A stretch of 64,000 nt of DNA, taken from the NCBI GenBank assembly GCA_003797895.1, contig RKQB01000004.1, positions 186,001 to 250,000 on the forward strand. Reading direction: 5' to 3'. The position numbers and the translations under genes are program-made. The notes below the pieces were generated by a model. That model had not been told where the DNA came from. It did not search any database and was given only the letters and a program-made list of their open reading frames with translations. Source of the DNA: Cyclobacteriaceae bacterium YHN15. Its GTDB lineage: Bacteria; Bacteroidota; Bacteroidia; Cytophagales; Cyclobacteriaceae. Below, in pieces: positions 19,101-27,467 of the stretch. Numbering within the stretch: position 1 is the stretch's first letter; every line of letters starts with the position of its first letter.

Positions 19101-20457
19101 GTTGGAGTTTGAGAAAATGGCTTCTGAGCAAATTAACTTTTTGGAGAATAACCAGGTACTTGAATTCAAGCTAAGAAGAAAGGATGGGGAATTTAGGATT
19201 TTCAGTTCTAATGGAAAATTGATAATTACGGATGAGGGTGTATATTATAATGGGATTGCGAGAGATATTACGGTATTGAAAGAAGCTCAAAGGGAGCTAT
19301 ACCATGCCAAAGAGAAGGCAGAGCAGGCTTCCCAGGTCAAGTCGCAATTTTTGTCAATCATGAGTCATGAGATCAGAACTCCCATGAATGCTGTCATAGG
19401 CATGTCACACCTTTTGATTGAGGACAATCCCAGACCTGACCAACTTGAAAACCTGAAGACCCTGCAGTTCTCTGCAGAGAATTTATTGGGATTGATTAAC
19501 GATATTCTTGATTTTACCAAGATTGATTCCGGTAAAGTGGAACTGGAGCATGTTGATTTTGAGATTAGAAATGTAATCAACAGAATTATCCATTCCTATA
19601 CTTATCAAGCTAGAGAAAAGTCCTTGGAAATCAAACTTGAAATTGATGAGAACATCCCGAATAGACTTTTTGGAGATCCGGTGAGATTGGGTCAGATAAT
19701 AAATAACCTGGTTTCCAATGCCGTAAAGTTTACCCAAACCGGATTTATAAAAATTGCTTTATCGAGGTTTGATGAGAATTCAGAAGAGATCGCTGTGCGG
19801 TTTGTTTTTGAAGATTCCGGAATAGGGATTCCAGAAGAAAAACTCACAACAATATTTGAAGCGTTTACCCAGGCAAGTGCGGAAACAACAAGAAAATTTG
19901 GCGGTACGGGTTTGGGATTGGCTATAGTGAAAAGACTCCTTAAGTTGTTCGGTAGCGAAATTATTGTCCAAAGGAGAAATGGAGGAGGTACAATGTTTTC
20001 ATTTGTAATCAAATTTGAAAAAATAAAAGCATATACTGATACCCATTTAAAACAAATTGTATCATCAGATAAAAATCTCCAAAAAGCAAGGATTTTGGTT
20101 GCAGAGGATAACTTGGTCAATCAGATCATGATCAATAAATTCCTTACCAAATGGGGCGTAATGGAAGTGGTAATGGCCAATGATGGGAGAGAAGCAATTA
20201 GGGAGTTTGAAATTCATGACTTTAATATGATTCTATTGGATCTACAAATGCCGGAATTGGATGGATTTGCTGTAGCCCAATATATAAGAAGTCATAGAGA
20301 TCCTTCTAAAAGAAATATACCTATCATCGCATTGACAGCATCCTCATTGATAGATGTGAAGGTTCAGTTAGAGGAAGTTGGAATGGATGATTTTATTCCA
20401 AAACCTTTTAATCCTGATAATTTATATTCTAAGATCATCAGATTTTTAAATGTATAA
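16132..20457 (+). CDS. Multi-PAS/GAF hybrid histidine kinase/response regulator
   Basis: Very large soluble hybrid kinase, 1441 aa, with no membrane helix. By eye there is a degenerate PAS at 10-120, a PAS at 135-255, a GAF at 260-430, and five more PAS-type units between 440 and 1055 (several end in the PAC-like DITxxK). HisKA follows (SIMSHEIRTPMNA, His1079), then HATPase (NLVSNAVKF, EDSGIGIP, GTGLGLAIVKR) and a receiver (RILVAEDN, LLDLQMPELDG, Asp1370; IPKPF). The stacked sensors suggest integration of several cytoplasmic cues. It has no HPt domain or DNA-binding output, so a separate phosphotransfer partner is needed. Promoter and ligand are unknown. Confidence 0.95.
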   Translation: MAYFEKLDISIFSFFDEVSDPMMVFSEDQIVFINKYWRENFEHNFNHWQEFVNSGISQNELYRFFLAGDIPQSNFLRTIKDKQGIFQKYQWIFINLTSNKDQRYCLVKGRHHITLSDLMDSSSTESHTNDYLKELGFVKTVLRNSHDLLAIVDVKGVFKFVSSAVIDKLGIEPNAIIGKSLQSLMGDGLVEIIEGNYQRIWESTEEERIDFWVRKPDGKRVFLESYVKNLLNDPAVEGFLFSARDVTEYYKAKKSLQKRYELEILINKISAKFVNADFQKLDQVFIESLLMLGEFEKADRAYIFLVQDDLGLLEYAYEWTNQGIDPQIDFMKYIPIEEDAYTIRSLRKGKILIIPDVEELDNVMAIEKEVYKQQGIKSVILIPIFSENKLIGFFGLDAVKEKRDWHEKDEYVLRQLGDIYAGSFINRAIKKSLDRNEKLLESTEILAKSGSWRFSFGRNKLFFSKGLNKIFDLEENITSINIIDLIRRIEYRERKILIKNIRKALSEQSGSSGEFIIKSNEGREKYINYNIEVKSINKSGKPEIYGYCTDITHKRGAENYLKLQSQILAQVDDPIFVTDNHWDILYMNKAALGECNIIHEKSFQGSVFDLFDFLSDELPAIKTAISELIGSKVFKKELNLRPVGGHVQPYDLSVQAFSNDDGDKLGYSFVIRNLSILQKQEALAKRAKMVVESSPAVLFTVDPNEDFRILYITENIKQFGYKADELISRGTSILSLIHPDDVDELKTYHLKESDLRGIPAYSGEYRLRKKSGEYRWVEDKSREILDQEGKVVLHEGLLQDITERKKSREEIIRSQDRYRVLASNIPLTSVFLIDKDLRYIVAQGSTMRNWGMKPSDFEGRTLSEVHKNNLSEIEPAVKMALLEKKDVKKILIFRKKVYEMVIKPILHDEEVEYALGILRDINEEYEAKENLRKSEEKYRRLVEESTEIIFSMDPDLTLTYVSPNVKQFLGYEPVEVLQRKLTEFLHESDLLEFEKMASEQINFLENNQVLEFKLRRKDGEFRIFSSNGKLIITDEGVYYNGIARDITVLKEAQRELYHAKEKAEQASQVKSQFLSIMSHEIRTPMNAVIGMSHLLIEDNPRPDQLENLKTLQFSAENLLGLINDILDFTKIDSGKVELEHVDFEIRNVINRIIHSYTYQAREKSLEIKLEIDENIPNRLFGDPVRLGQIINNLVSNAVKFTQTGFIKIALSRFDENSEEIAVRFVFEDSGIGIPEEKLTTIFEAFTQASAETTRKFGGTGLGLAIVKRLLKLFGSEIIVQRRNGGGTMFSFVIKFEKIKAYTDTHLKQIVSSDKNLQKARILVAEDNLVNQIMINKFLTKWGVMEVVMANDGREAIREFEIHDFNMILLDLQMPELDGFAVAQYIRSHRDPSKRNIPIIALTASSLIDVKVQLEEVGMDDFIPKPFNPDNLYSKIIRFLNV

Positions 20458-20519
20458 AATTTAATTATTTCAACGTGGATATCGAGTTTAGCTTTATTTT
20501 TGGGATGTAATTCAAAATA

Positions 20520-21827
20520 ATGAGAACCCTAATCATTTGTCTTTTCTTTACTTTAGCCAGTTCCTTCGTTTTAGGGCAGTCCGGTGGTTCCAGTAGGTCG
20601 ACCATGTATTTTACCATTGGAAAAACCGGCTCAAACCTAAGGGAATTTAATCAAATGCTAGATAACAAGGGTTTGACTCCTATGAGGAAAGGTTATACCA
20701 ACTTCAATTTTGGATATCAGGCTCGCTATAATGATTTTATTTTGGGGCTTGAAATTGCTCAAAATTCCGGTCCAAGATCATTTTTCAATGATTATGAAAT
20801 CGATTACAGAACCACTAGATTCTTGGTAAACGTAGGTTTCTCTTTGACTGAAGAAGGTCCTTTTCAATTGATTCATTACATGGCAGTGGGTTCAGGCTTT
20901 TTGAATTTTCAAATGTTGAGGGAAAATGAAGCCAATGATATAGACAGTTTTTTACAAAATCCGGAACATGGGTTTATTTTAAGAGATGGAAATATCCATA
21001 AGAATTCCCTCAATATGACAGGATTTTTGACAGAATTTGGTTTTCATATGAGTTATGATGTTCCCATTCCCGGGAGAGAAGAAGCCTTAGCTTTAATTGC
21101 GAAATTTGGATATTCCTTTAGCCCATTTGAAGACTCTTGGAAGTTAAACGGAATAAGCTTTAATACCATTCAATCCGGAGCTTTTTTTAAAGTAGGAGCT
21201 GGTTTGACCCTTCCTGATTACAATTATTTTTATAAGGATGCGGCTCTTGGCGCTCATATTTTTTATGGAATGCATTTTACAAGGCCTGATGCTCTTAACA
21301 GACATTTGGTGGATAATGGGCTACGTCCATTTTCAGGAAGACCGAGCAACTTTGGATTGAAGCTGTTGGGGTACAGTAAAAATTTGATGTACGGAATGGA
21401 TTTCTTCAGCCTTGGATTGGGAGGGAAAGCAAGTGAAACCCAAACCCATACTTTGAGCAGTATCCGTGTGTATGCAAACGGGGGGTTAAAATTCCTTGAT
21501 TTAAGAAATCTTGAAATGGGGGCATTGGCAGGTATAGGGTTTGGAAACCTGAGGTACACCTTAACCTATGATTCAAAACCCGACTTTCCCAGATTGTTTG
21601 AAGAACCTGATTACGATGGTTATCTAAGAAGTTATGGCGCTATGGCCAAGCCTGAGGTGTTCATCACTTACGGAATACCCTTGAGTCAAAGTAAGGTTTT
21701 TAAACTTGTTTTTGGAGCCCATGCGGGTTATGAAGTGGCTCTTAGCCCTTATAATCTGGCAGGCTTATCCATGTTTAAGTATATGGCTAACCCATACCTC
21801 CAATTTAGTATTGGGGTCAGAATATAA
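20520..21827 (+). CDS. Secreted protein with two homologous halves, probable beta-barrel
   Basis: Not assigned to a named family. The 435-aa product has a cleavable signal peptide (MRTLIICLFFTLASSFVLGQ). The mature part appears to be an internal duplication: LREFNQMLDNKGLTPM in the first half matches ALNRHLVDNGLRPF in the second, each followed by an aromatic strand pattern (NFNFGYQARY versus NFGLKLLGYS). Later SYDVPIPG resembles ITYGIPLS before a final strand block. The alternating strands and the terminal aromatic/Ile residues suggest an outer-membrane or periplasmic beta-structure. It starts 62 bp after the hybrid kinase on the same strand and may be co-transcribed; it converges on the RidA-like gene with only 3 bp between. 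Confidence 0.75.
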   Translation: MRTLIICLFFTLASSFVLGQSGGSSRSTMYFTIGKTGSNLREFNQMLDNKGLTPMRKGYTNFNFGYQARYNDFILGLEIAQNSGPRSFFNDYEIDYRTTRFLVNVGFSLTEEGPFQLIHYMAVGSGFLNFQMLRENEANDIDSFLQNPEHGFILRDGNIHKNSLNMTGFLTEFGFHMSYDVPIPGREEALALIAKFGYSFSPFEDSWKLNGISFNTIQSGAFFKVGAGLTLPDYNYFYKDAALGAHIFYGMHFTRPDALNRHLVDNGLRPFSGRPSNFGLKLLGYSKNLMYGMDFFSLGLGGKASETQTHTLSSIRVYANGGLKFLDLRNLEMGALAGIGFGNLRYTLTYDSKPDFPRLFEEPDYDGYLRSYGAMAKPEVFITYGIPLSQSKVFKLVFGAHAGYEVALSPYNLAGLSMFKYMANPYLQFSIGVRI

Positions 21828-21830
21828 TTT

Positions 21831-22397
21831 TCAATCCTCAATTTCTACAATCACCTCAATTTCCACGGCTATATTCATGGGCAATGCATTCATTCCGACC
21901 GCGGAACGGGCATGTTTACCTTTATCTCCGAAAACCTCGACCATTAAATCAGAAAAACCATTGATTACTTGGGGTTGTTGGGTAAAATCCGGTCCACAAT
22001 TGACCATTCCTAATACTTTGACAATCCTTTTCACTTTATTGAGGTCACCCAATTCTGATTTTAGTACGGCCAATTGGGCAATTCCCACCAGCCTGGCGGC
22101 TTCCCTACCTTGTTCAATACTTAAATCTTCTCCAACCTTTCCGGTCACGAAAGATCCATCTGGAAGACCTGGGCCTTTTCCTGACAAGAATAAAAGATTT
22201 CCTACTCTGACTACATTGACATAGTTGGCGACAGGAGAGCTGGCCTGGGGAAGAGAAATCCCCAATTCCTCCAGTTTTTTCTCCGCATCCCAAGCACTGG
22301 GGTTTTCATTGATCGGTGAAGTGGTTTTTTCTGTAGAACAACTGAAGAATAGGGGTAAAATCAATGTTAGGATAAGTCTTTTCATTTTGTAGATCAT
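21831..22397 (-). CDS. RidA/YjgF family protein with lipoprotein signal
   Basis: RidA-fold protein (188 aa with leader) with an N-terminal lipoprotein signal ending LPLFFSC, so it is predicted to be exported and lipid-anchored, unlike cytoplasmic RidA. The core shows VGNLLFLSGKGP, a middle helix region and the conserved active-site Arg near the end (ARSAVGMNALP followed by VEIEVIVEIE). Family members deaminate enamine/imine intermediates; the role of exported forms is not known to me. The start could be the ATG at 22397 or one four codons later. It reads away from the methionine operon, leaving about 160 bp before the riboswitch. Confidence 0.88.
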   Translation of the reverse strand: MIYKMKRLILTLILPLFFSCSTEKTTSPINENPSAWDAEKKLEELGISLPQASSPVANYVNVVRVGNLLFLSGKGPGLPDGSFVTGKVGEDLSIEQGREAARLVGIAQLAVLKSELGDLNKVKRIVKVLGMVNCGPDFTQQPQVINGFSDLMVEVFGDKGKHARSAVGMNALPMNIAVEIEVIVEIED

Positions 22398-22561
22398 TTT
22401 AGCATTTCCAAAATAACATAGATGATTGGTAATTCAAACTGCGAGGCACAACAATGAAAGATCCGCAATTAATTGGAAACATGTTGGACGTTTTGATATT
22501 TTTTGTGAAGATTTTTAGAAAATTACAATATTTTTAAATAATAGAGATTAACTTTGAACTT

Positions 22562-22661
22562 GCTTATCGAGAAAGACTGAGGGATGGGCCCTGTGAAGTC
22601 TTAGCAACCTGAATAAACAAGGTGCTAATTCCCGTTCCGGAAAAGCCGGAAAAAGATGAGC
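22562..22661 (+). promoter_or_regulatory. SAM-I (S-box) riboswitch
   Basis: Classic S-box aptamer ahead of the methionine operon. P1 is GCTTATC (22562-22568) with GATGAGC (22655-22661). P2 is AAGACT (22573-22578) with AGTCTT (22597-22602), enclosing the kink-turn and pseudoknot-loop bases (GAGGGATGGGCCC). The conserved core TTAGCAACCTG and AAGGTGCTAATTCC follows, with P3 between ACCT and AGGT. P4 is TTCCGG (22635-22640) with CCGGAA (22646-22651). Binding of S-adenosylmethionine should stabilise P1 and lower expression of metH and metF, as is known for this class. Confidence 0.93.
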
Positions 22662-22718
22662 GGAAGAATTTCTTTTTCATCCGGTTAGACTCGCATAAGC
22701 TTTTAGATCATACAAAAC
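22662..22718 (+). promoter_or_regulatory. Expression platform of the SAM-I riboswitch
   Basis: The P1 5' strand extended to CGAG (22562-22571) can pair with CTCG-ATAAGC at 22690-22700 with one bulged C (22694), 10 bp in all. At the same time the P1 3' strand GATGA (22655-22659) can pair with TCATC (22677-22681). Both pairings exclude P1. No stem followed by a T-tract is seen before the metH start at 22719, so control by translation or RNA decay looks more likely than termination. The pairings are visible; the on/off logic is inferred. Confidence 0.55.
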
Positions 22719-23762
22719 ATGAACAGAAGCGAGTTGTTACTTTCCTTAGCTAAGAAAAAAATTCTTATACTGGATGGTGCCATGGGTACCATGATACAGC
22801 GCTATAAACTTTTAGAAGAAGATTTCAGAACGCCTGAACTGGCAAAGCACCCTAAACCCCTTAAAGGCAACAATGATTTATTGTCTTTATCCAGGCCCGA
22901 AATCATAAAGGCCATCCATGCAGCTTATCTGGAGGCGGGAGCTGATATCATTGAAACAAACACTTTTAGTGGGACTTCCATTGCTCAGGAGGATTATGGA
23001 TTGCAGCATTTGGCTTATGACATCAATTACCATTCGGCAAAAATCGCCAGAGAGGTAGCGGATGAATTTACGGCCAAAAATCCTGATAAACCCCGATTTG
23101 TTGCAGGAGCCTTAGGTCCAACCAATAAAACCGCATCCATTTCACCTGATGTTAATGATCCCGGCTTTAGGGCCATTACATTTGATCAATTGTCCGAAGC
23201 TTATAAAGAGCAGGTCAGAGGACTTTTGGATGGAGGGGCGGATATTTTATTGGTTGAAACCATTTTTGACACCTTGAATGCAAAAGCGGCATTATACGCT
23301 ATTCAGGAAATATTTGAGGATAGAGGCATTCCCTTAAATCCTGAGGAAGGTGGTCTTCCAGTAATGATTTCAGGTACCATTACAGATGCATCCGGGAGAA
23401 CACTTTCAGGACAGACTACAGAAGCATTCCTGGTTTCTGTTTCCCATGTACCTTTATTCAGTGTGGGGCTAAACTGTGCGCTAGGAGCAAAGGAATTAAG
23501 ACCTTATTTGAAAGTTTTGGCAGATAATGCACCATGCTATGTTTCTGCTTACCCCAATGCGGGCTTACCCAACGAGTTTGGCCAATACGATCAAGGAGCC
23601 GAAGAGATGGCTTCGCAAATAGAAGAATTTCTAAAGGAAGGTCATATTAATATCCTTGGGGGATGTTGTGGTACCACTCCTGAACATATAGCTGCAATAG
23701 CAAAGATTGCAGAAAAATATCAGCCAAGAAAGTTAGAATTCGAGCAGAAAGAAGATGAGTAA
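22719..23762 (+). CDS. metH: Methionine synthase, homocysteine-binding subunit (split MetH, N-terminal part)
   Basis: Homocysteine S-methyltransferase module, 347 aa, corresponding to the first domain of E. coli MetH. It begins [16 protein letters not shown] and carries the zinc/homocysteine ligands: the first Cys in [13 protein letters not shown] and the Cys pair in [10 protein letters not shown]. It needs the methyl-cobalamin carried by the product of the next gene, whose start overlaps it by 8 bp (23755-23762), consistent with coupled translation of two interacting subunits. It is the first gene after the SAM-I riboswitch. The break lies at a domain boundary, so it is a stable split gene and not a frameshift. 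Confidence 0.93.
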   Translation: MNRSELLLSLAKKKILILDGAMGTMIQRYKLLEEDFRTPELAKHPKPLKGNNDLLSLSRPEIIKAIHAAYLEAGADIIETNTFSGTSIAQEDYGLQHLAYDINYHSAKIAREVADEFTAKNPDKPRFVAGALGPTNKTASISPDVNDPGFRAITFDQLSEAYKEQVRGLLDGGADILLVETIFDTLNAKAALYAIQEIFEDRGIPLNPEEGGLPVMISGTITDASGRTLSGQTTEAFLVSVSHVPLFSVGLNCALGAKELRPYLKVLADNAPCYVSAYPNAGLPNEFGQYDQGAEEMASQIEEFLKEGHINILGGCCGTTPEHIAAIAKIAEKYQPRKLEFEQKEDE

Positions 23763-26463
23763 AATCCGAAAACCAGATATTTTAAAGCTTTCAGGATTGG
23801 AACCATTGGTTTTTACACCTGAAATCAATTTTGTGAATATTGGTGAGAGAACCAACGTCACTGGATCTAAGAAATTTGCGCGGCTTATACTCAACGGCCA
23901 ATATGATGAGGCATTGGAAATTGCTCTGGACCAAGTTAGAGGTGGTGCACAGATTTTAGATGTCTGTATGGATGAAGGTATGTTGGATGGGGTAGCTGCA
24001 ATGCAAAGGTTTTTGAACCTGATTGCTTCGGAACCAGAAATCAGCAGGATTCCAATTATGGTAGACTCTTCCCGCTGGGAAATTATTTTGGCAGGTTTGA
24101 AATGCATACAGGGTAAAGGAATTGTGAACTCCATCAGCTTGAAAAATGGGGAGGAAGAATTCATCCAACAGGCAAAAACCATCAAGAAATTTGGAGCAGC
24201 GGTGGTGGTTATGGCTTTTGATGAGGAAGGTCAGGCAGACACTTACCAAAGAAGGATTGATATCTGTAAAAGGAGTTATGATGTTTTAGTGAACAAGGTG
24301 AAGTTTAATCCTCAAGACATCATTTTTGATCCAAATATTTTTCCTGTAGCCACAGGGATGGAAGAACACCGGAAAAATGCGCTGGATTTTTTTCATGCTA
24401 CGCAATGGATCAAACAAAATCTACCCGGAGCAAAAGTCAGTGGAGGAGTTAGCAATGTGAGCTTCTCTTTTAGGGGAAATAATCCCGTTAGGGAAGCCAT
24501 GCACGCTGCTTTTCTTTACCATGCCATTCAACATGGTATGGATATGGGTATAGTTAACCCAACCATGTTGGAAGTGTATGATGATATTCCAAAAGACCTC
24601 TTGGAAAAGGTAGAGGATGTACTTTTTGACAAATCTGACGATGCTACTGAAGCTTTATTGGCTTTTGCTGAAACTGTAAAATCCGGGGACAAAAAAGAGG
24701 CAATTACTGAAGCATGGCGATCAGAACCGGTTGAAAAAAGAATTGAGCATGCGCTTGTAAAAGGTATCATTGATAATATCATTGAGGATACAGAAGAAGC
24801 AAGGTTGAAATATCAAAATCCTTTGAAGGTTATTGAAGGCCCATTGATGGATGGTATGAATGTGGTGGGTGACTTATTTGGCGAAGGAAAAATGTTTTTA
24901 CCCCAGGTAGTAAAGTCTGCCAGGGTGATGAAAAAGGCAGTAGCCTATTTAGAGCCATTTATGCCCCAAGTCGGTGATGTAGGTTATAACGCGGAACAAA
25001 GTAGTGTTAAAAAGATTTTATTGGCTACAGTAAAAGGAGATGTCCATGATATCGGTAAAAATATTGTAGGGGTGGTTTTGGCATGCAATAGTTATCGGAT
25101 CATTGACCTGGGTGTGATGGTGGATGCGCAAAAGATTATCGATGAGGCCTTAAAGAATAAAGTGGATATCATAGGATTGAGTGGTTTGATCACTCCATCA
25201 CTTGATGAAATGGTTTATGTGGCTTCCGAAATGGAAAGGTTGGGCTTGAAAATCCCGCTTTTGATTGGTGGTGCCACTACCTCAAGAATACATACCGCGG
25301 TAAAAATTGATCCTGTATACAGTGGTACGGTGATACATGTAACAGATGCCTCCAAGTCAGTTCCTATTGCCGGTGAAGCTATTTCTGAAGAAACAAAAGA
25401 AGCATATCATAAGGAAATTAAAGAAACCTATAGGAAATTAAGAGTTGAACATGAGGCAAAACAACAGGTGAAGCAAATGGCAACATTTGAGGAGGCAAAG
25501 GCCAATCCGGTTTTTATTGACTGGCAACATTATGAGCCTGTATCACCTGAAGAACCTGGAATTACAACCTTCCAAGCGCTTGATTTAGCTGTTTTAAGAA
25601 AATATATTGATTGGACACCCTTTTTTAGTACCTGGATGTTAAGCGGTAAATTCCCAAAGATTTTTGAAGATCCAATTGTGGGGCAAGAAGCTAAAAAAAT
25701 ATATGATGAGGCCAATCAGATGCTGGATCAGATTGTTGACGAAAAATGGCTACAGGCCAAGGCAGTGGTGGGTGTTTTTCCTATTAAAAGGGAAGGAGAA
25801 GATGTTATCGTTTTGGATGGCTTGAAGGAAAGTGGATTTAAATTCCATTTTTTGAGGCAGCAAGGCAAAAAGGGTAAAGGTGTGCCAAACCGTTCATTGG
25901 TTGATTACTTACATCCAGAAAAGACGGATTATTTGGGAGGCTTTGCCGTAACAGCAGGTTGGGGAATTGAAACTAAATTGAAGGAATTCCAGGAAAAACA
26001 TGATGATTACCATGATATTATGCTAAAAGCACTGGCGGACAGGTTGGCGGAAGCAGGTGCTGAATACCTACATGAATTGGTGAGAAAGGAAATCTGGGGA
26101 TATGCCAAACAGGAATCACTTGGGAATGATGCGCTTATTAGGGAAGAATATTTGGGAATCAGACCTGCCCCAGGATATCCGGCATGTCCTGAACATTCTG
26201 AGAAGAAGATTTTATTTGATCTCATGAACGTAGAAAAAAGCACCGGTATCACACTTACGGATAGTTTCGCCATGTATCCTACCTCATCGGTCAGTGGTTT
26301 CTATTTCGCTCATCCTGAAAGCAAATATTTTGGTTTGGGCAAAATCGGGGAAGATCAGGTGATCGACTATGCCAAGAGAAAAGGAGTGAGCAAAGCCCAA
26401 GCTGAAAAGTGGCTATCACCCAATCTGGCTTATTCCCCTTCTTTACAAATTCAAGAAAATTGA
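23755..26463 (+). CDS. metH: Methionine synthase, folate/cobalamin/activation part (split MetH, C-terminal part)
   Basis: Cobalamin-dependent methyltransferase lacking only the homocysteine domain, 902 aa. A pterin-binding TIM barrel ([16 protein letters not shown], then [11 protein letters not shown]) is followed by the cap region. The B12-binding domain has [10 protein letters not shown] (His is the lower axial ligand), [11 protein letters not shown] and [14 protein letters not shown]. The C-terminal AdoMet activation domain has [15 protein letters not shown]. It takes a methyl group from 5-methyltetrahydrofolate and gives it to homocysteine on the partner subunit. It overlaps the upstream gene by 8 bp and is 2 bp from metF, so one transcript under riboswitch control is expected. 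Confidence 0.95.
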   Translation: MSKIRKPDILKLSGLEPLVFTPEINFVNIGERTNVTGSKKFARLILNGQYDEALEIALDQVRGGAQILDVCMDEGMLDGVAAMQRFLNLIASEPEISRIPIMVDSSRWEIILAGLKCIQGKGIVNSISLKNGEEEFIQQAKTIKKFGAAVVVMAFDEEGQADTYQRRIDICKRSYDVLVNKVKFNPQDIIFDPNIFPVATGMEEHRKNALDFFHATQWIKQNLPGAKVSGGVSNVSFSFRGNNPVREAMHAAFLYHAIQHGMDMGIVNPTMLEVYDDIPKDLLEKVEDVLFDKSDDATEALLAFAETVKSGDKKEAITEAWRSEPVEKRIEHALVKGIIDNIIEDTEEARLKYQNPLKVIEGPLMDGMNVVGDLFGEGKMFLPQVVKSARVMKKAVAYLEPFMPQVGDVGYNAEQSSVKKILLATVKGDVHDIGKNIVGVVLACNSYRIIDLGVMVDAQKIIDEALKNKVDIIGLSGLITPSLDEMVYVASEMERLGLKIPLLIGGATTSRIHTAVKIDPVYSGTVIHVTDASKSVPIAGEAISEETKEAYHKEIKETYRKLRVEHEAKQQVKQMATFEEAKANPVFIDWQHYEPVSPEEPGITTFQALDLAVLRKYIDWTPFFSTWMLSGKFPKIFEDPIVGQEAKKIYDEANQMLDQIVDEKWLQAKAVVGVFPIKREGEDVIVLDGLKESGFKFHFLRQQGKKGKGVPNRSLVDYLHPEKTDYLGGFAVTAGWGIETKLKEFQEKHDDYHDIMLKALADRLAEAGAEYLHELVRKEIWGYAKQESLGNDALIREEYLGIRPAPGYPACPEHSEKKILFDLMNVEKSTGITLTDSFAMYPTSSVSGFYFAHPESKYFGLGKIGEDQVIDYAKRKGVSKAQAEKWLSPNLAYSPSLQIQEN

Positions 26464-26465
26464 CT

Positions 26466-27419
26466 ATGAAAATTTCAGAATATATTCAACAGGCAGATAA
26501 GCCTCTGTTTTCATTTGAAATTCTGCCTCCATTAAAAGGGCAAAGCCTTAAAGATTTATGTGAGGGAATAGAACCTTTAATGGAATTCAGACCACCTTTT
26601 GTTGATGTGACTTACCATAGGGAAGAGTTTATTTATAAAAAACATCCGAATGGACTTTTGGAAAAAGTAAGCACCAAAAAAAGACCAGGTACTGTTGGGA
26701 TTTGTGCAGCTATCATGAATAGATTCAAGATAGATGCAGTGCCACATCTCTTATGTGGAGGCTTTTCCAAAGAAGAGACGGAGAATGCACTTATAGATCT
26801 GAATTTCATTGGAGTACAAAACATTCTCGCACTCAGAGGAGATGCGCCAAAGAGTGAAAATAAGTTTGTTCCTGAACCCAATGGCCATGCTTACACCAAA
26901 GATTTGGTCTTGCAGATTGTAGGTATGAATCATGGAAGATATTTACATGAAGAAACTGAAACAGGATTCCATACTGATTTTTGTGTAGGTGTTGCCGGTT
27001 ATCCTGAAAAGCATTTTGAAGCTCCCAGTATGAAATTTGATCTCAAACACTTGAAAGAGAAAGTGGATGCCGGGGCAGAATATATCGTAACACAGATGTT
27101 TTTTGACAATCAAAAATTTTTTGAATTTGTCCGGAAAGTACGGGAAATGGGAATTTCTGTTCCGATAATACCTGGCATCAAGCCTATCACAACTTTAGGG
27201 CAAATCACCATGTTGCCCAGGACTTTCTATCTCGATTTACCTGATGCCTTAATGGACGAATTGGAAAAATGTAAAACAAATGCCGATGTTAGAGATGTTG
27301 GCGTTGAATGGGCTATACATCAGAGTAAGGAGTTGATTGCCAATGGTGTACCTGTTTTACATTATTACACTATGAGCAAAGCTGAGGCAACTTATAGAAT
27401 AGCAAAAGAAGTTTTTTAG
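26466..27419 (+). CDS. metF: 5,10-methylenetetrahydrofolate reductase
   Basis: FAD enzyme that makes the 5-methyltetrahydrofolate used by MetH. The ATG at 26466, two bases after the metH stop, gives MKISEYIQQADKPLFSFEILPP, where Glu of FEILPP is the conserved catalytic residue, and a product of 317 aa. Further landmarks are PPFVDVTYHREE, LALRGDAPK (folate/FAD contact) and QMFFDN. An upstream in-frame Met inside metH is rejected because it precedes the normal N-terminus. It is the last gene of the riboswitch-controlled operon and is followed after 48 bp by a convergent glycosyltransferase. Confidence 0.95.
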   Translation: MKISEYIQQADKPLFSFEILPPLKGQSLKDLCEGIEPLMEFRPPFVDVTYHREEFIYKKHPNGLLEKVSTKKRPGTVGICAAIMNRFKIDAVPHLLCGGFSKEETENALIDLNFIGVQNILALRGDAPKSENKFVPEPNGHAYTKDLVLQIVGMNHGRYLHEETETGFHTDFCVGVAGYPEKHFEAPSMKFDLKHLKEKVDAGAEYIVTQMFFDNQKFFEFVRKVREMGISVPIIPGIKPITTLGQITMLPRTFYLDLPDALMDELEKCKTNADVRDVGVEWAIHQSKELIANGVPVLHYYTMSKAEATYRIAKEVF

Positions 27420-27467
27420 GAGGAAGATTCCGTAAGCTGAATTTTGGAATAAAAATTGTATACAAAC

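Noticed and set aside
23755..23762. Possible frameshift splitting metH
   Set aside because: The two frames overlap cleanly with a proper ATG, and the cut is at a domain border, so a true two-gene arrangement is more likely.
26409..26465. Upstream extension of MetF into the end of metH
   Set aside because: It adds residues before the normal N-terminus; the ATG at 26466, two bases after the metH stop, fits the family.
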